Shown: positions 48,501 through 59,018, counted from the first letter of the stretch. The stretch: DNA of 64,000 bases from Oscheius onirici (GCA_932521025.1 OW051473.1:186001-250000); one strand, 5' to 3'. Notes: generated by a model not told the origin, from the letters alone. Made by a program: numbers and translations.

Positions 48501-49352
48501 TTTTCATCTTGATTTAAACTTTTCGTGAACCAAAAACGGATCGTATATAGATTTACTGCTAGTATTGTACTCAATAATGGGAACAAATTAAAAAAAAATA
48601 ATATTATCCGTTTCTCGCCTCGCGATCTCCAACGCTTTGTAGGCGCCCATTGAGTCAGTTCTGACCTTTTGCTGGGCCGTCCACCCCCAGCTGTTTGCGG
48701 GCAGGACAACACACGTGTCGCGCTTTAATCGATATGGCCAGCACATCTTACGCTAATGGAGGTAAGTTTTAAGCATTATTTGAGGCAAACCAACCTCTTG
48801 TATAGTAGCGTTTGCCCTACACCATCCCATTCCAAGCACCCAAGACTCGTTCGCCACATATACCAATGAGAGCATCACAGTGAACGTGAGATCTATCATG
48901 TGTATTGCGGAAAAATGACAAAAAAGCAGATAGATTGTTGATTTGAGCTTTTTACTAAAAAGGTTGTTTCATATTTTTTGTTGAAACTTACTGTACAAGC
49001 ACTGTAGCTATAAGAATAGAGTTCAGTATGTATGCAGCCAGAAGAAGAAGGGCTGAAAAGGTTATTTTTATTACAACTGATCCAGAGGCACTATTATTAA
49101 AAAGTTAAATGCTAGCACAGTAGATGTATAGCAAAAACACCTGCTCAACTGTAATTTCAATATAGTTTTTTAATGATAAGAATCTGATCAAATTTTAAAC
49201 CACTGTACAAAAATGCAGAAAAATAAGTGCTTACCTAAAAGAATAGCGTTTGATGTTCGTAGGGAAGCTGTTGTTGTGTCTTTGATTGTAATATCTGCCA
49301 AAGTCTCTGGTTCCGTGACATACTCCACAAACTGGACAGTAGTCGTGGACAT
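42537..49352 (-). CDS. Class-A-like seven-helix receptor, interrupted by a 4.9-kb intron
   Basis: Eleven exons (49352-49235, 49052-48992, 48954-48795, 43925-43781, 43743-43635, 43592-43496, 43457-43296, 43255-43142, 43064-42962, 42921-42784, 42745-42537) give 471 residues in frame. TM1 LLLLAAYILNSILIATVLV; TM2 AIHMIDLTFTVMLSLVYV with the usual Asp; a Cys before TM3 (GMGWCRANATIQE); TM3 FCQLYTMMSLMLMAAERAVG with ERA in place of DRY; TM5 SRIIIFVGCLSVSLVCVG; TM6 VVFLLVVFILIEGPYITL; TM7 LKFVFPLLSPIIIL. The long tail is Pro/Ser/Asn-rich and ends SRSKKLKLTIK. Intron 3 (48794-43926) contains the kinase gene and two repeat copies. Start: a CTTTAG acceptor two bases before the ATG. Ligand unknown. The join across the large intron is phase-0 on both sides and places TM2/ECL1 directly before TM3, which supports it. 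Confidence 0.75.
44013..44525 (-). mobile_element. tRNA-derived repeat element, copy 1 (inverted)
   Basis: Reverse complement of the left and middle parts of the element at 47.7-48.4 kb. It contains, on the minus strand, GGTTCGATTCC (44367-44357 region), a perfect RNA polymerase III B-box, within a tRNA-like 3' half (GACCCAGGTTCGATTCC). The left end has CTGTCGGCGGC followed by a T run; the right end is a long palindrome. It lies between a GPCR exon and the kinase start codon. Confidence 0.7.
44460..44525. repeat. 32-bp perfect palindrome arms
   Basis: Positions 44460-44491 are exactly complementary to 44494-44525, with only AG between. The arms read CAGCCACAGACACCATTGCA and onward to TTAATATTAA. 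This is the terminal word of the repeat family joined head to head, and could extrude as a cruciform. Confidence 0.9.
44670..47678 (+). CDS. Receptor tyrosine kinase, small ectodomain, nested in a receptor intron
   Basis: Thirteen exons (44670-44754, 44789-45014, 45052-45150, 45188-45638, 45934-46228, 46267-46367, 46408-46478, 46591-46697, 46738-47008, 47045-47172, 47289-47426, 47466-47595, 47634-47678), about 715 residues. Signal peptide MMPRPFIFILIFSTVSS; a Cys-containing ectodomain of about 250 residues with a Thr/Ser-rich stalk; membrane helix IALSVGIPCLAAVALCAICA followed by clustered Cys. Kinase domain: glycine loop LGAGAFATVYRA, lysine AAVKRL, catalytic HRDLAARN, SDFGL, tyrosine-kinase-specific PIKWMSVEAL, SDIWSFGVLLWE. 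All catalytic residues are present. The layout resembles the nematode KIN-15/KIN-16 type. Exon 2 ends in phase 2 but exon 3 must start in phase 0, so one join is unresolved. The stop codon lies in the adjacent repeat, so the C-terminus may be truncated. Confidence 0.85.
47673..48442 (+). mobile_element. tRNA-derived repeat element, copy 2
   Basis: Starts with CTTTAATATTAAAGTGCAAT, the exact complement of the right end of copy 1. B-boxes GGTTCGATTCC (47797-47807) and GGTTCGACTCC (about 48139-48149) mark two partial tRNA-like units, each followed by TTTTGAGTAGGA and GGGACCGGTT. A region of 25-40-nt degenerate tandem repeats follows (GGTTGACTGGGGAAGGGATC repeated from about 48050 to 48400). The right end, AAGCCGCCGACAG, matches copy 1. 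Looks like a tRNA-derived SINE or a non-autonomous composite; no ORF. Its first six bases supply the last codon and stop of the kinase gene. Confidence 0.7.
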
Positions 49353-49558
49353 TTCTAAAGATAAGCTGTTTTCGAAGAGCCAGAAGATGGGTAAGAGAGA
49401 AGAAGATGAAAAGATCATCTGACGAGACAGAAACCTTGTTGTGCAGTAACTGGGTGGCCAGACCCCCGTTGAGCTTTCACCGGTGTCCATGGAGACCACG
49501 ATCGCGGGCAATATCGTCCCGTTCCCCACATCAACATAACTGCTTAATTGTTTCAGAA

Positions 49559-50758
49559 ATGAGCGCTGACGGTGGTGAAACTTTGCCCGTCTACGAGAAA
49601 GTCAGCTGGGAAGACAAGAAAGGCATCACAAGACACTGGGACCCCGACTATGATTTCAATTTGGGACCTAACGTTCTCCCAATTGACTGCCCAGCATGGG
49701 TCACCAGGTGAGTTATTAACGTCAATTTTGTTACTTGCCGACAGACAAAGAACAAAACCTGTCACAAACGTGATAGTTAAAGAAGCAAGTGTTTACTTCT
49801 TCACCAATACGTCCTTTGCTTCTATTTCTCAATTGATAAAAACCATTTTCGGGGTAAACCTTAATTTTTACAAGTTTGCGTTTCACAGTCGATAGTCCAC
49901 ATATTTGGCCCATAATTTTCTGCATGCATTCGTAGGAACTCTGCATTAATCCGCCGTGCAATCCTGAAACACGATTAGTTTAGTTAAACCACCTCTCCGA
50001 ATATCTACGGCAACAGTCAGAAACAAAAATAAAACCAGGTGTCCAACATTCTGGGAAGATGCAGCATTTCGGAACAGCCTCTCTTTTCTGATAGTGGTTA
50101 AGAGAAGTTGAATATTCGGAACCCGTTAGTGGAAGAGATTGGGAGGACCAAGAGCCTTAGAGAGGAAGGGCAATAGGCAGAAAGGCGGGTGGCGATGTAA
50201 AAGGGTTTTGTAATTTTGGATGACAATCGGAATTTTCTTATGTTCTATTTGTTAAACTGAATCGTCGTCTGGTTAAAATTGCCTTAAAAACATCACAAAC
50301 TCTGCATCGGCGTAGAGAAGCAAACGGGGCAATTTGTGCAGAAATTTTAACTGTTACAAACGAAATTTTGCTTTTTTTGAAACTTGAAACAAGTATTGAA
50401 AGAATTAATAAACATTTGTATACGATGCAATTTCAGGTATCACGATCGCATTGAAAAGGAGCACAAGAAGAGAATCAATGACAAGCTTATCAAGTCTGAG
50501 ATGAAAAAGTTGGTGGCTCGGAATCATCGCGTTTTCGATCTGTGGAATAAGAGAGACGAATTGGTCGAGAGGTTCGAGTCACGGAAAAGAGGAGAACGGC
50601 AAGATGATCCCTCTACGATTGAAAAAGAGCGCAAGCAACTTGCCAATGTTCTTCGTGAACTGGAACAACTTCGCACGATTAGATTCCACCCTATACTAGG
50701 GAAAACGTTTGGATTTGAAGCGATGCGAGAAGAATTACGAAGTAAACATCTTTTGTAA
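49559..50758 (+). CDS. Small charged coiled-coil protein, function unknown
   Basis: Two exons (49559-49707, 50437-50758) give 156 residues. The N-terminus MSADGGETLPVYEKVSWEDK is followed by HWDPDYDFNLGPNVLPIDCP. The second half is long, helical and highly charged (IEKEHKKRINDKLIKSEMKK, PSTIEKERKQLANVLRELEQ), ending GFEAMREELRSKHLL. No signal peptide or membrane segment. The composition recalls small subunits of mitochondrial or RNA-protein assemblies, but I cannot assign a family. A TTGTTTCAG acceptor sits two bases before the ATG, and the divergent GPCR start is only 206 nt away, so the two share an upstream region. Confidence 0.7.
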
Positions 50759-50910
50759 GAGGCACAGTCTTAGTTTTTTTATCCTATTTTCAAGTCTCAA
50801 ATCTTTCACTCTGTGCAAGTGTTAAAAATAATCTATTGAATTTCAGCTGTCTCTATAACTGACAAAAGTAATCAACACTTCATGTAAACAACTGCCGCAC
50901 GTTAACTAGA

Positions 50911-50916
50911 AATAAA
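50911..50916 (+). terminator. Poly(A) signal of the coiled-coil gene
   Basis: AATAAA 152 nt after the stop and 50 nt before the end of the convergent reductase gene, so the two 3' ends nearly touch. Confidence 0.55.
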
Positions 50917-50965
50917 CTAAAACTTTTGTGAGATTCTGTAATGCCACACTGAAAACATCCTTATC

Positions 50966-52324
50966 TCAATTTTGATGACTCTTCTGGTAGGCAGCAACTC
51001 GCTCCTTGTGGACACCGAGCATGATGAATGGAACGTAAAACATTTTCAGTAGACTGAACGATGTCAAGGCTCCAACAGCAACCTAAAAGTCTTAAATGTA
51101 GATAAAATACGAAAGACAAACTTGAAGATCGTGCTGGACACATCCTGTGACCAAATCCCATCTTCCAATGAGACGAACAGCCTGTCTGGCAAAATTTTCG
51201 GTTGTGACAACGAAGATATTGTTCGCTTCACTTGCATCATATGAAGCTGCTTTGGTAGCAACAAGTAGCGGAACTAGACACTAAAAATCACTCATTTTTG
51301 TGTTTTGGCATTAAATACCTGAACTTTAACGTTGGTGTGGCGGAACTCATCACAAAGGGCGTCGGTGAAGAAAGAAAGCGCTGCCTTACTCGCTGGGTAG
51401 GTGCTGAGGTAAGGCATTGGACGCCAGCACTGAAAACATCCATTTTGACATTTCGGCATCAAAAACTGCCATAAAAACAATATTAAAAACTCACTGTCAT
51501 CGAAGATACGTTAATAACAATTCCTCGATCTCTCTTTATCATTCCTGGCATAACCAACTCGAGCATTTTCACGGGTGACATGAGGTTCACTCGCAGGATC
51601 TCAGACGCCAGTCCTGGACGCTGTTCAACCAGGTTTCCAACAGCATTTGGAGCGATTCCGGCACAGTTTACTGTAAGAGACAAACTGGAAAAAATATATT
51701 GAAATAGTTACTCAGAATTCCGATGTCCAGGGTCTCCAATTCTTTTGGCAGGTTTTCAAAGGGATCATGGGCAAAGTCGAAAATTGCAGTTTTCACTTCA
51801 GCGTTGTACTCCTTTTCTGAAAAAAAAATCTTCTAGTTTCACGTTTTCAAATTTGCTTCAAACAACATCTAGTTCATATATTCAACCTTTTCACCGAATA
51901 TCAGAACGGTTTTTCTCTGTCCTATCATCTGGAAACAAGAAAAGGCGTTTTCTGTGTGAGCATCTCTTCCAACCGTTCAACAGACCCGTTCGAAAACAAA
52001 ACTCACCCAGATCTCTTTTCACATTGTCCAACTTTACGGCATTTCGGCCGATAAGGTAGAACTTTCTGATTCCCCTCGACCTGGCCAGTTCCGTCACGTA
52101 AGCCCTTCCAATTCCGTCGGTAGCTCCTGTGCAGACTGAAATTCAAATAAATTAAGGAAGAAGCCAAATTTACGTGTCCATGTTCCTTTCAAATGATCAA
52201 TATTGTATGGAGGGACAATAAAGTGAGCGATGAGACATTTGGCCACTACCCAGAGTCCTCTGAAGCATCTGACCGCCAAATACGCTTTGATAAACCACCA
52301 AATATAGGAAAGTAGAAAATCCAT
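50966..52324 (-). CDS. Short-chain dehydrogenase/reductase, 17-beta-HSD type 3/12-like
   Basis: Seven exons (52324-52174, 52135-52007, 51816-51712, 51670-51495, 51429-51319, 51280-51122, 51082-50966) give 315 residues. An N-terminal membrane segment ([18 protein letters not shown]) precedes the NAD(P)-binding motif [16 protein letters not shown] (TGxxxGxG). Then come LINCAGIAP (the NxxG-type strand), INVSSM with the catalytic Ser, and [11 protein letters not shown] with the Tyr-x-x-x-Lys pair. This matches the steroid dehydrogenase / very-long-chain 3-oxoacyl-CoA reductase group (HSD17B3/12, nematode LET-767-like), which act at the ER in fatty acid elongation and sterol metabolism. Human members read NNVG where this has NCAG. 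Substrate cannot be told. The gene is convergent with the coiled-coil gene. Confidence 0.88.
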
Positions 52325-52480
52325 TCTTAAAACAGTATGTTTTGAAAATCTGAACGAACATATAGCAAACAAAATCACAAAATTGGTAAAAGGTAAAAGC
52401 AAAAAGTGCGAACCAAAATACTAAACAAAAGTAATAGATAAACTTACAGTTTTTGGAGTAGATATATTCATTTTTATATA

Positions 52481-52544
52481 ATATTAATATATGTATGTTT
52501 GTTCGCTCTGCTATATTAATATATGTATGTTTGTTCGCTCTGCT
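52481..52544. repeat. Perfect 32-bp tandem duplication
   Basis: Two identical 32-nt copies (52481-52512, 52513-52544), each starting ATATTAATATATGTATGTTT, in the upstream region of the reductase gene, directly followed by a GC-rich patch. Confidence 0.9.
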
Positions 52545-53727
52545 CGGCGCCGGAGACGCGAGAAGACGGACGCGTGCTCTATTGTTAAACCTCTGTGTAC
52601 TACGATATATGTGTTAATTTTAAACCAAAGTTAGTCAAGTATTAAAGTTTCGAAACACAGAAAACGAATTTTAAAAACGAAAGTTTAAATGTTCTATATT
52701 TCTCCAAAACTAAACTGACGCTGCCTTGTCAACAGTGAAAGTTGGCACTCTTTGCTTGTGAGTAGGAAAATGAGATACTATCTGATGGGCCAGAACGAAG
52801 GCTGTTTACATGGCAGTGCCGAACACGTATTCTGACAAAAACAGCTGAGATCTAATGACGAGATTTGCCTGCAACAATGTTTGTGGACATTTTTCTGTGC
52901 AAAAACTGCGCTAGAATCAAGTCTAAACCATTTTGCGCGCGTTTCAAGTGGATTGGGGGAAATTAGAGCGCACAAGGAGAATTCAGGTTGTTGGGACAAA
53001 GTACACGAAATCGATGCCAGAAATTTCAAGGTTAAAAGCTCCGATCGGTTCCAGTTTCAGAGCGGAAGGGGTGGTCTTCAACGGAAAAACATGCCAAGAG
53101 GCAAGAGGAAACTGTTCTGTTTTGCAACGATTACCAGATTGCAATGGTTATAGGCTCCCGCAGCCTATCTATGTGGGTCGGCTGGCGCGAGTCTGACCGC
53201 CAGCGGGACCGAGTGCAAGGCCACACCTCGATTTCTTTTGGGTGAATGCATGTCAAACATTTTGTGAGACAGGAGTAGTTTGTTGCAAGCAGCAGGGTTG
53301 AGAACGAGTCGGGCCGGGTCTGAAAATTTCGGGCCGAGCCCGGCCCGTTCCCACCCCGGGAAGCATAATGTGATTTCAGAAGTTTAGTTCACTCTACTGT
53401 TTATTCGGCTATTGAAACTTTTTGTTTGTCTGGACCGGATCCGAAGATAGCCTTGGAGAGATGATGAGAGCGAGCAGCATTGATTACTGGTAACACTGAT
53501 GAAAAGTTGTTTAAACTGTGGTATACACTGGTCGCCTGATCTGGAGTTGTTTCACGTATTATTTTACGAAAATGAAGGTATCATTGAGCAGAATACATTA
53601 ATTTACTGGAAAGTAATAGTTTTACGTGCAACATCGAATGATATATTCTACACAACAGGTGTTAGAGTTTCTTATCATAATGATTCCAACCATTCGTTAA
53701 TTGGTGACCAGAATTGCATACATTCCC
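52545..53727. other. Intergenic, no firm gene
   Basis: ORFs on both strands near 52.9-53.2 kb lack splice support. A GC-rich self-complementary patch (about 53308-53360, GGGCCGGG and CCCGGCCC words) stands out from the AT-rich surroundings and may be a degenerate small repeat. Confidence 0.4.
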
Positions 53728-54884
53728 ATGTCCCACTATACCAACTGTACCAACTTTGTCGAAGAATCTCCAAACTCGTGGTACTCGATATTTTTGGATG
53801 CCCTGACTTGTCTCACAATAGTAACGAACTTTTTATTTTTTTATTGCATTATATGTCGATCTCCAAAGCAGATGCAAACTTACAAATGGTACATTTTGTG
53901 GCATCAAGTCGCAACAGTTTGGTGTGACATATCGGTATGTTCATTGAAAAGTCCATTTTTGAAGTGTTCCAGATAAGTTTTACAGCGAAACCCGTCTATT
54001 TTCCACCATTCATGGCTGGCTACAGCACCAGTGTTTTCCGCGGTGTCATCGCCACCCATTATTTGGCTACAATCTGTGTCGGGAGCCTTGCAATATCTTT
54101 GATTTCAGTAGAACATTTGTTCATGTACAGATATTTGGTTGTCTCTCAGCATGACCATTTTCCCAAGTTGTACAAGCTTCGTATAGGTCTTCCATATTTT
54201 CTTTCGATTTTTCCTGCTTTGATGTATGCATTGGCGATACCTAATATGCCGGAAGTTGTCAAGTTGAAAGCAAAAGTATGAGCAGAACAAATTTATGACA
54301 CAGCCTAAGCCTAAGCCAGAACAAATTTATGACACAGCTTCTTTGTGCACTGCTTATCCATCGTTTTCAGGAATTCTCTTGCATTGGCCCATATCTTCTT
54401 GATATTCCTGGATTCTTAATTTACGACGAGCAGAATCTAATGCGTTCAACAGCGCTGCCAGCTGGATTTGTATTTTTTCTAGTAATCTTTGAAATTTATT
54501 ATCTCGTAATAGCCACTTGGAACAAGATCCAAAAATCCAACTTATCGAAGCAGTTGAAGCGTCTCCAGAGGAAATTTCTTGTTCAGCTATCTGCTCAAGT
54601 CTTTCTTCCAGTTATCATAGCTATCCTGCCATATGGTGCACTGATAACAGCTGTTCACCAGAAGAATTTTTTGTTCGGAATGAGTTAGTCACGTTTTCCA
54701 ATGTTTCATAGTTTGATTTTCAGTTTTCGGTCATTTGGTCATGATTAGTATGGCTTCGTTGAGTCTAACAGGTGGTTTGGTCCTCGTTGTTATGAATTCG
54801 GCCTACTCGCCGTTTTTGAACATTTTCCGACACAAGCAGGATGCGTCAAGAACTTCTGCCACTACTTGGGTCACGCCAATATGA
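53728..54884 (+). CDS. Nematode serpentine chemoreceptor, Str/Srh superfamily-like, copy 1
   Basis: Four exons (53728-53934, 53973-54275, 54371-54683, 54724-54884) give 327 residues with seven hydrophobic helices: TM1 FLDALTCLTIVTNFLFFYCI; TM3/4 VGSLAISLISVEHLFMYRYL; TM5 GFVFFLVIFEIYYLVIATW; then the Str-type loop SKQLKRLQRKFLVQLSAQVF leading into TM6; TM7 GGLVLVVMNSAYSPFLNIF. Lys/Arg-Gln-x-x-x-Gln-Arg-Lys-Phe before TM6 and NSAYSPFLN at the end of TM7 are typical of the Str superfamily. An N-glycosylation site (NCT) is near the start. Likely an odorant or pheromone receptor by family. Tandem with a second copy sharing the exact exon lengths 303, 313 and 161. Intron 2 carries a telomeric-hexamer insertion. 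Confidence 0.85.
54283..54338. repeat. 22-bp direct duplication flanking two telomeric hexamers
   Basis: Positions 54283-54304 are repeated exactly at 54317-54338. Between them are 12 nt, CTAAGCCTAAGC, two units of the nematode telomere repeat (GCCTAA). The structure lies inside intron 2 of the chemoreceptor. Confidence 0.9.
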
Positions 54885-54926
54885 ATATAACTGTTTTGTA
54901 ACTAAAGTGTTTTTCACTTTAAAACA

Positions 54927-54932
54927 AATAAA
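54927..54932 (+). terminator. Poly(A) signal of chemoreceptor copy 1
   Basis: AATAAA 43 nt after the stop codon. Confidence 0.65.
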
Positions 54933-55173
54933 TGTTTAATATAGTCCCCTGTATAAGTAGTCAATTATGTAGAGGCAACAGTTACTACGAAATCAAACGA
55001 TATAGCTTTGAATGACACATGTCTCTGCTTGATAATACCTGTCGAACGCATCAATATACCCAATTTTGTCTGGTAGAAGCAGCAAATGTACACGAAATCT
55101 TCTTGAGGAAAAAATAGAACAGTAGAACTACAACCTCTAGAGACGGCTATTCTTTAAAAATTACCAAGTGACG

Positions 55174-56420
55174 ATGGAAAAAGTACACATTGAGACTCTG
55201 AAAACAGCTATGTCTCACTGCTTTCTAACAAATTCTGTTATCAATTTGAAAGTTCCACCTGGCCGTCGCTCAGAAGCACTTCTAGAAATGTTCAACTGTT
55301 CCTCCTATTCGGAAGAGTCATCTTCATATTTTTACCCGTATACATTGGATGTGATTTTTGTTATTAGCTCTAGTTTCAACGCTTACGTAATCTTTTGTAT
55401 TCTAAACCGTTCCCCTGGGCAGATGAAGGACTACAAAAAGTTTTTACTTTGGCATCAGGTTGCCACTTTCTGGGCAGATATCGTTGTAAGACAATTTTAC
55501 TTGCTTTCCTCATATTTTAGCTGAATCTTTTTGCAAAGCCTGTTGTCTTTCTGCCATTTTATGCTGGCTATCCTGTCAGTTTTCTACGAGGAATCGTTTC
55601 AACACACTGGCTTGGTGTTGTTACTGTGGGAAGCATAGCAGTTTCTCTCGTTACCGTCGAACACCTCTTCATGTTCCGATATCTCAGAATTAGAGGCAAA
55701 AACTATTTCTCGCTTTTTTACAAACTTCAAATTAGTTTGACGTATGCTTTAGCTATTGCTATTGCAATCCAGTATGCAAGGCTTAACAGTGATATGACTG
55801 TCACTTTACAAGAAATGAGTCAGGTAAAGTTTTTTAACCGATCTCTCTTTTGACCTCTGCCAGGTCGAACATTTATCGTTTTTCATTAACTCATTTCGAA
55901 TCTTTTCAGACATATTCCTGCATAAACACAAATCTACTGGCAATACCAAACTTTGTAGTTTACTCGGAAAAAGAAATGCTTTACAACGTCTATCCTGTAA
56001 TGGTTCCTTACGCGTTCCTGGGTGTCGTAGAGTCTGCGTACTTTGTTTTGAGTTCTCTCCGCGGAGCTTCACATGTCGCCATGTCAAAACAATTGGCGAA
56101 GATGCAAAAAAAGTTCCTTAAACAACTTATTCTCCAGTGCGCATTACCATTTGGGATAATTGCCGCTCCTGTTCTCGTCTATTTATTAATTGTATATATG
56201 AAACTCTTCGATTTTGGAATACGTAGGAAAATTCTTTTTTACATATTGGAGTAATTTAGTCTTTGGGCACTTGTTAATTGGAGCTATATCTTCATTCAGC
56301 ATTTTCTCTGGCATTGTTCTGGTTGTTATGAATCCAACATACAGTCCATTCTTAAACAAGTTCCGCTCACCCGATGGAACACAATCATCTGTTATTTCTT
56401 TCATTGCGATGCGATTATAA
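55174..56420 (+). CDS. Nematode serpentine chemoreceptor, Str/Srh superfamily-like, copy 2
   Basis: Four exons (55174-55485, 55521-55823, 55910-56222, 56260-56420) give 362 residues. An alternative start at 55288 (MFNCSSYSEE) gives 324 and aligns better with copy 1, so the longer N-terminus is doubtful. Helices match copy 1: TM1 TLDVIFVISSSFNAYVIFC, TM3/4 VGSIAVSLVTVEHLFMFRYL, the loop SKQLAKMQKKFLKQLILQ, and TM7 SGIVLVVMNPTYSPFLNKF. LWHQVATFWADI is shared almost exactly with copy 1 (LWHQVATVWCDI). Exons 2-4 have the same lengths as in copy 1, showing a tandem duplication. Ligand unknown. Confidence 0.87.
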
Positions 56421-56613
56421 ATATTGTAGTTTTATCGTCTGGTTAAGAAACTTATGTACAATTCAATATACTTTCTTATAATGTATTTCGAAAAATCATG
56501 TGAAAGAAAGGAGACAACTATTAAAGTTCCATGATGTCTGTGTTTCAGTTTGCCAGTCCGTAACCTCGAGCAAGTCAAAATGAACCAGGTTAAATTTTGC
56601 AGAAAAGTCCCAA

Positions 56614-56627
56614 GGGGGGGGGGGGGG
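56614..56627 (+). repeat. Poly-G tract (14 G)
   Basis: Fourteen consecutive guanines between AGTCCCAA and AGAACAGTCC in intergenic DNA, flanked by a partial duplicate word (AGTCC). Confidence 0.9.
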
Positions 56628-57126
56628 AGAACAGTCCAAAGGGGAAGACAAGGGTCGAGACTAGCATAGCATGGCGTTTTGTCATGTCAATCTTTTATCG
56701 AACGAGGTAGTTTTCTTGAGAATATCGCGTCTTTGAGAATTTAGTTAAAAGGTAGAGCAACCAAGAGAGGCTCACTAATAGCCTGCCACCAAACTAAGGA
56801 GGCTGCGCAAGCTGCCGAAGGCTGCTGTAGCAGATATTAACTACAGAGCAACGGCGAAAAATCACGTTCGAGATGTTTCTCGAATTTTAATTACTTCCAT
56901 GTCTGCTGCCGCATTCCGTTTTCACCAAGTTCTTCTGCCTGTTTTTGTGCAAACATGTTCTACTAGAAGTTTATTTAAAATTTCGGTTCGTGGCAAAAAA
57001 GATTTTAATGATACTCTATTACCAAGGACTTTGTTTTTTATTAAAGAGGCAACCGTAATGACTAATACAACAAAAAGGTATGGCAGTAGGTAATAACCCG
57101 CATTCATAGTGCGAAAACGGTGTGGC
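56628..57126. other. Intergenic, no gene seen
   Basis: Spacer between chemoreceptor copy 2 and the fucosyltransferase 3' end; only short ORFs that look like noise. Confidence 0.5.
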
Positions 57127-59018
57127 TTACGGTTCCTGTTCATTGATCTTTATATCGCTGTCCTTTAGCTTTCTGTAGGCCACTTTCTTCCGATACCGCG
57201 ACTGCACTGGATCTAAAACACTGCTCGTTCAATCTATTAAAAGAGCATTACGTTTTGCAGCAAAAAGTCCTTTGGATGGTTCACATTGAGTCTCCGGTTT
57301 GAGATATTCCTTTAGATCACGAGATTTCTAAATTTTAACAATTTCTTCAATAAGATATTGTGCTCACGCGTTCGTTTTTAACACCCCAAGCAAACTTGTC
57401 ACACATGTTGCAGAGCGTCAGCTCGTCTGTCCAGTAAAGATGGCCATTTAGGCGCCAGGAAAAGTATCGGTTGTACAGCGTTTTGTTGTTTCTGAGCATG
57501 TTCATGTACCTAAATCGAACTTTTAAAAATCTAGCGTTTTTTCTTACTCTCCCAGTTTTTGCGGCGATTCGAAATCGTCCACGTGAATGAACGAATTGGG
57601 AGGTGCAACACTCTCGTAATCTTTTCGCGGAGCTCCCATCACAACAGGAATAACGCCGTTTCTTAAACAAACACGAATAAGGAGGAACTGAATATCTACC
57701 CAAGAGCGTTAATCCAGAACTTTTCAGTGATGTACTCTCGACAGTTACTGTTTTCAAAAGCCAGATAAAAGTATGAGCGATCCAAAATAATCCAGAGGTC
57801 TTGATTACTAACAGGTCGGTCAAAGCAGGAGCCGTAAAGACCGATCTAAATAACAATGTTGTTCTGGAGTTTTGACTCACTTCGGTATACTTTGCCAGCT
57901 CCTCCACATAAGTTTTTCTATCATTATGGGTCAAGCAATTAGAGACAGTCCACACAGCTGTGTGACCCTTGATCTCCGGTTTCCACACGTTTTTTAACTG
58001 ATTTTTCATTTCTAAAATAAAGTTTCAAGCAACAGCAAGCAATACCTCCGTGCCAGTCACTTCTCACTCGCCCTGCCATTTTAAAAGGCCACTTTTGATC
58101 TCCCATTTTGTACATGGCATAGGGCGAGAAGAAGTCAGCGTCTTGACGATAGCTCATGATGTAGTCGGCTCTTGGAGGTAAGACGGAGAGACGGAGATTG
58201 ACAGGACTCTCGGTATGATGATAGACGATGGTGTGATTGGGTAGCAGACGATCAAGATATTCTTCATCTCCGTAGCTGTAGATGATCACATCGACTTCGT
58301 GAAGAAACCGTACTAAAACTGCATATCTTTAATTATTGGACACTTACGATCTCTGTTCAAGTAGCAGTCGTTGAACTTGCACTTCTTGAATGCACTCTTT
58401 CCAGGATTACTGGTTCCAGCTCCTCCATCGTGAGAGTATGTAAGATCATGTATGATGACTGTCGCTCCTTGGAAATGCTGAACACTTTTGGTGCTAACAG
58501 TGAATAAAAACGGTGCTGTCAGTCTCGAATGAATCGTGCAACTTGATATTTATTAAGAATTTTTATTGTTTTGCTCTCTGTCAAAAATACGTGTTATATG
58601 TTTTATATGTACAACTAAAGAACTCACCGCACTCTTTGTTGGGCGTCGCGTTGTCGGCTCTGGTATACTGATGTTGTATGGATGCTTAAAAGTAACAATA
58701 ATAATTCATCTGTTTGTCGTTTTACCACATTCTTGATACCATGTGCTGGCGGATAATTGTTAGCAATATCAGCTGAATCGAATGGTTTGTGTACAGTTCC
58801 AGGAAAAGTATTATTTAGATCATCAAAGGATAGAATTTCCTAAAAACTGCACAAAATACTTTCCGAGTTCTTACTTCATGATATTTGTTTATTTTTAACT
58901 CCTGACCTGACCAGTTCAGCTTATAAAGTCCCAAAAGTCCACAGAATAGCAAGACTAGTGACAGGACGATTAGAAAACACTTGGCAACGGTCTTGAAATG
59001 AGGACGATAGAATCTCAT
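57127..59018 (-). CDS. Alpha-1,3-fucosyltransferase, GT10 family
   Basis: Eleven exons (59018-58875, 58839-58726, 58684-58628, 58477-58348, 58312-58046, 58011-57881, 57845-57700, 57661-57548, 57509-57368, 57327-57252, 57212-57127) give 468 residues. Type II Golgi layout: short basic cytosolic end, membrane anchor CFLIVLSLVLLFCGLLGL, a stem, then the catalytic region. The GT10 signature is plain: YFYLAFENSNCREYITEKFW, then GVIPVVMGAPRKDYESVAPP and SFIHVDDFESP. Upstream, HHTESPVNLR and MSYRQDADFFSPY are also typical. The enzyme transfers fucose from GDP-fucose onto GlcNAc of glycans in the Golgi; nematodes use such enzymes for core fucose and Lewis-like structures. Acceptor preference is unknown. 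An unspliced donor at 57367 would end the protein early (RVSTISY). Confidence 0.92.

Noticed and set aside
49188-49529. 113-residue minus-strand ORF taken as one gene
   Set aside because: It merges the true first GPCR exon (49352-49235) with upstream noncoding sequence; the TTTAG acceptor before the ATG marks the real start.
52881-53196. Two overlapping plus-strand ORFs of 90 and 87 residues
   Set aside because: Overlap in different frames, no splice partners, no recognised motif.
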